Origin: Pararge aegeria
Lineage: Eukaryota; Arthropoda; Insecta; Lepidoptera; Nymphalidae
DNA length: 64,000 nt
NCBI RefSeq assembly: GCF_905163445.1
Contig: NC_053201.1
Location: 8,194,001-8,258,000 of the forward strand
Direction of reading: 5' to 3'
Under the pieces are notes generated by a model. The model did no database searches and had not been told where the DNA came from. It saw only the letters and a program-made list of their open reading frames with translations. Positions 63,705 to 64,000 of the stretch are shown in pieces. Each line of letters starts with the position of its first letter. Position 1 is the first letter of the stretch. A program made the translations under genes and the position numbers.

Positions 63705-64000
63705 AATATGGAATCCTGCGTATCACATTTATATCTATAAAATAAAAAGAATTCAAAAGAAATTTATCAGATTCCTTAAGCACACATTTCACCTTCCTAA
63801 AACTTCCTACGAAATATTCGGACTTACACATTGTACCCCTCCATATCGTAGAAACATTGCTTAACAAGTTGGAATTACTTAGTAAGTTAGATTTTATTGT
63901 ACCTTCACGATTACCTAGGCTTAAAAAGATTCTGCACGTACTCTTAACTAAAACTAAGAACAGATTTAATTATTTTGTAATCCGTGTCTCTCGCCTTCTT
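63705..64000 (+). mobile_element. LINE RT C-terminal region, runs off window
   Basis: The first frame reads WNPAYHIYIYKIKRIQKKFI, RFLKHTFHLPKTSYEIFGL and PPYRRNIA then stops. Another frame continues NKLELLSKLDFIVPSRLPRL and later FNYFVIRVSRL to the last base. W-NP-Y...I.RIQKKFLRFL followed by ELLSKL.F.VPSR is the standard post-catalytic region of CR1/Jockey-like ORF2. At least one frameshift breaks it. The LWNxLP tail is presumably outside the window. Confidence 0.78.

Overview
The window looks like non-coding DNA from a lepidopteran nuclear genome, most probably a nymphalid butterfly (family-level guess only). It is AT-rich. No open frame exceeds about 150 codons, and I see no bacterial gene order, no CRISPR array and no convincing host exon. 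Everything I can identify is transposon debris: tRNA-derived SINEs, 5'-truncated LINEs with decayed reverse-transcriptase tails, Helitron-like short elements, and small elements with terminal inverted repeats (TIRs). It could be intergenic DNA or the inside of a very long intron; the sequence does not say which.

Names used below are local, based on copies compared within this window. SINE-A starts near GACGGCCGATTGGCGCAG and ends in a (TTTA)n tail. SINE-B starts near AGCGGTGATAGCCCAGTGG and ends in (GAT)n; it resembles the widespread lepidopteran Metulj-type SINEs. SINE-C starts near AGCGGTGAGCGCTGTG and ends in poly(A). SINE-D starts near CCTCGTTGGTCTAGTGG. Family D is a retroposon-like repeat ending in TTTGAC or GAATTTG repeats. 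Family E ends in AAATAAATGAATTTTGAA, family F is the GGTTGCCTGG...AATAAAGT repeat, and family G contains a CTCTC-rich stem and ends in GATGATG. 'Helitron-like' means short elements that begin near ATGCGAAAG and end in CTAG followed by T.

Layout: 0-9 kb holds hairpins, Helitron-like pieces, a LINE C-terminus, and SINE-A/C copies. 9-20 kb is sparse, with MITE-like elements and RTE or LINE tails. 20-27 kb has SINE-B copies, a LINE with an 11-bp target duplication (21.6-22.1 kb), a tandemly duplicated SINE-C head and a 577-bp TIR element. 27-34 kb has Helitron-like elements. 34-40 kb has a nested SINE-B/RTE insertion, four alternating SINE-C copies, a Jockey-like C-terminus and a 510-bp-spaced direct repeat. 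40-50 kb has a TIR element with perfect 28-bp ends plus LINE tails. 51-56 kb is a SINE-B cluster containing a large inverted repeat. 56-64 kb has Helitron-like, SINE-D, RTE and other LINE remnants, and the right edge cuts through a LINE.

The elements form recognisable partnerships. SINE-C shares its 3' tail with the Jockey-like LINE, and SINE-B shares a (GAT)n end with RTE-type copies, as expected if each SINE borrows the machinery of that LINE. The least ordinary feature is about a dozen short, nearly perfect inverted duplications (arms 13-39 bp, spacers mostly 1-6 nt). At least three lie inside repeat copies whose sister copies lack them, which suggests local template switching during replication, or an artefact of it.
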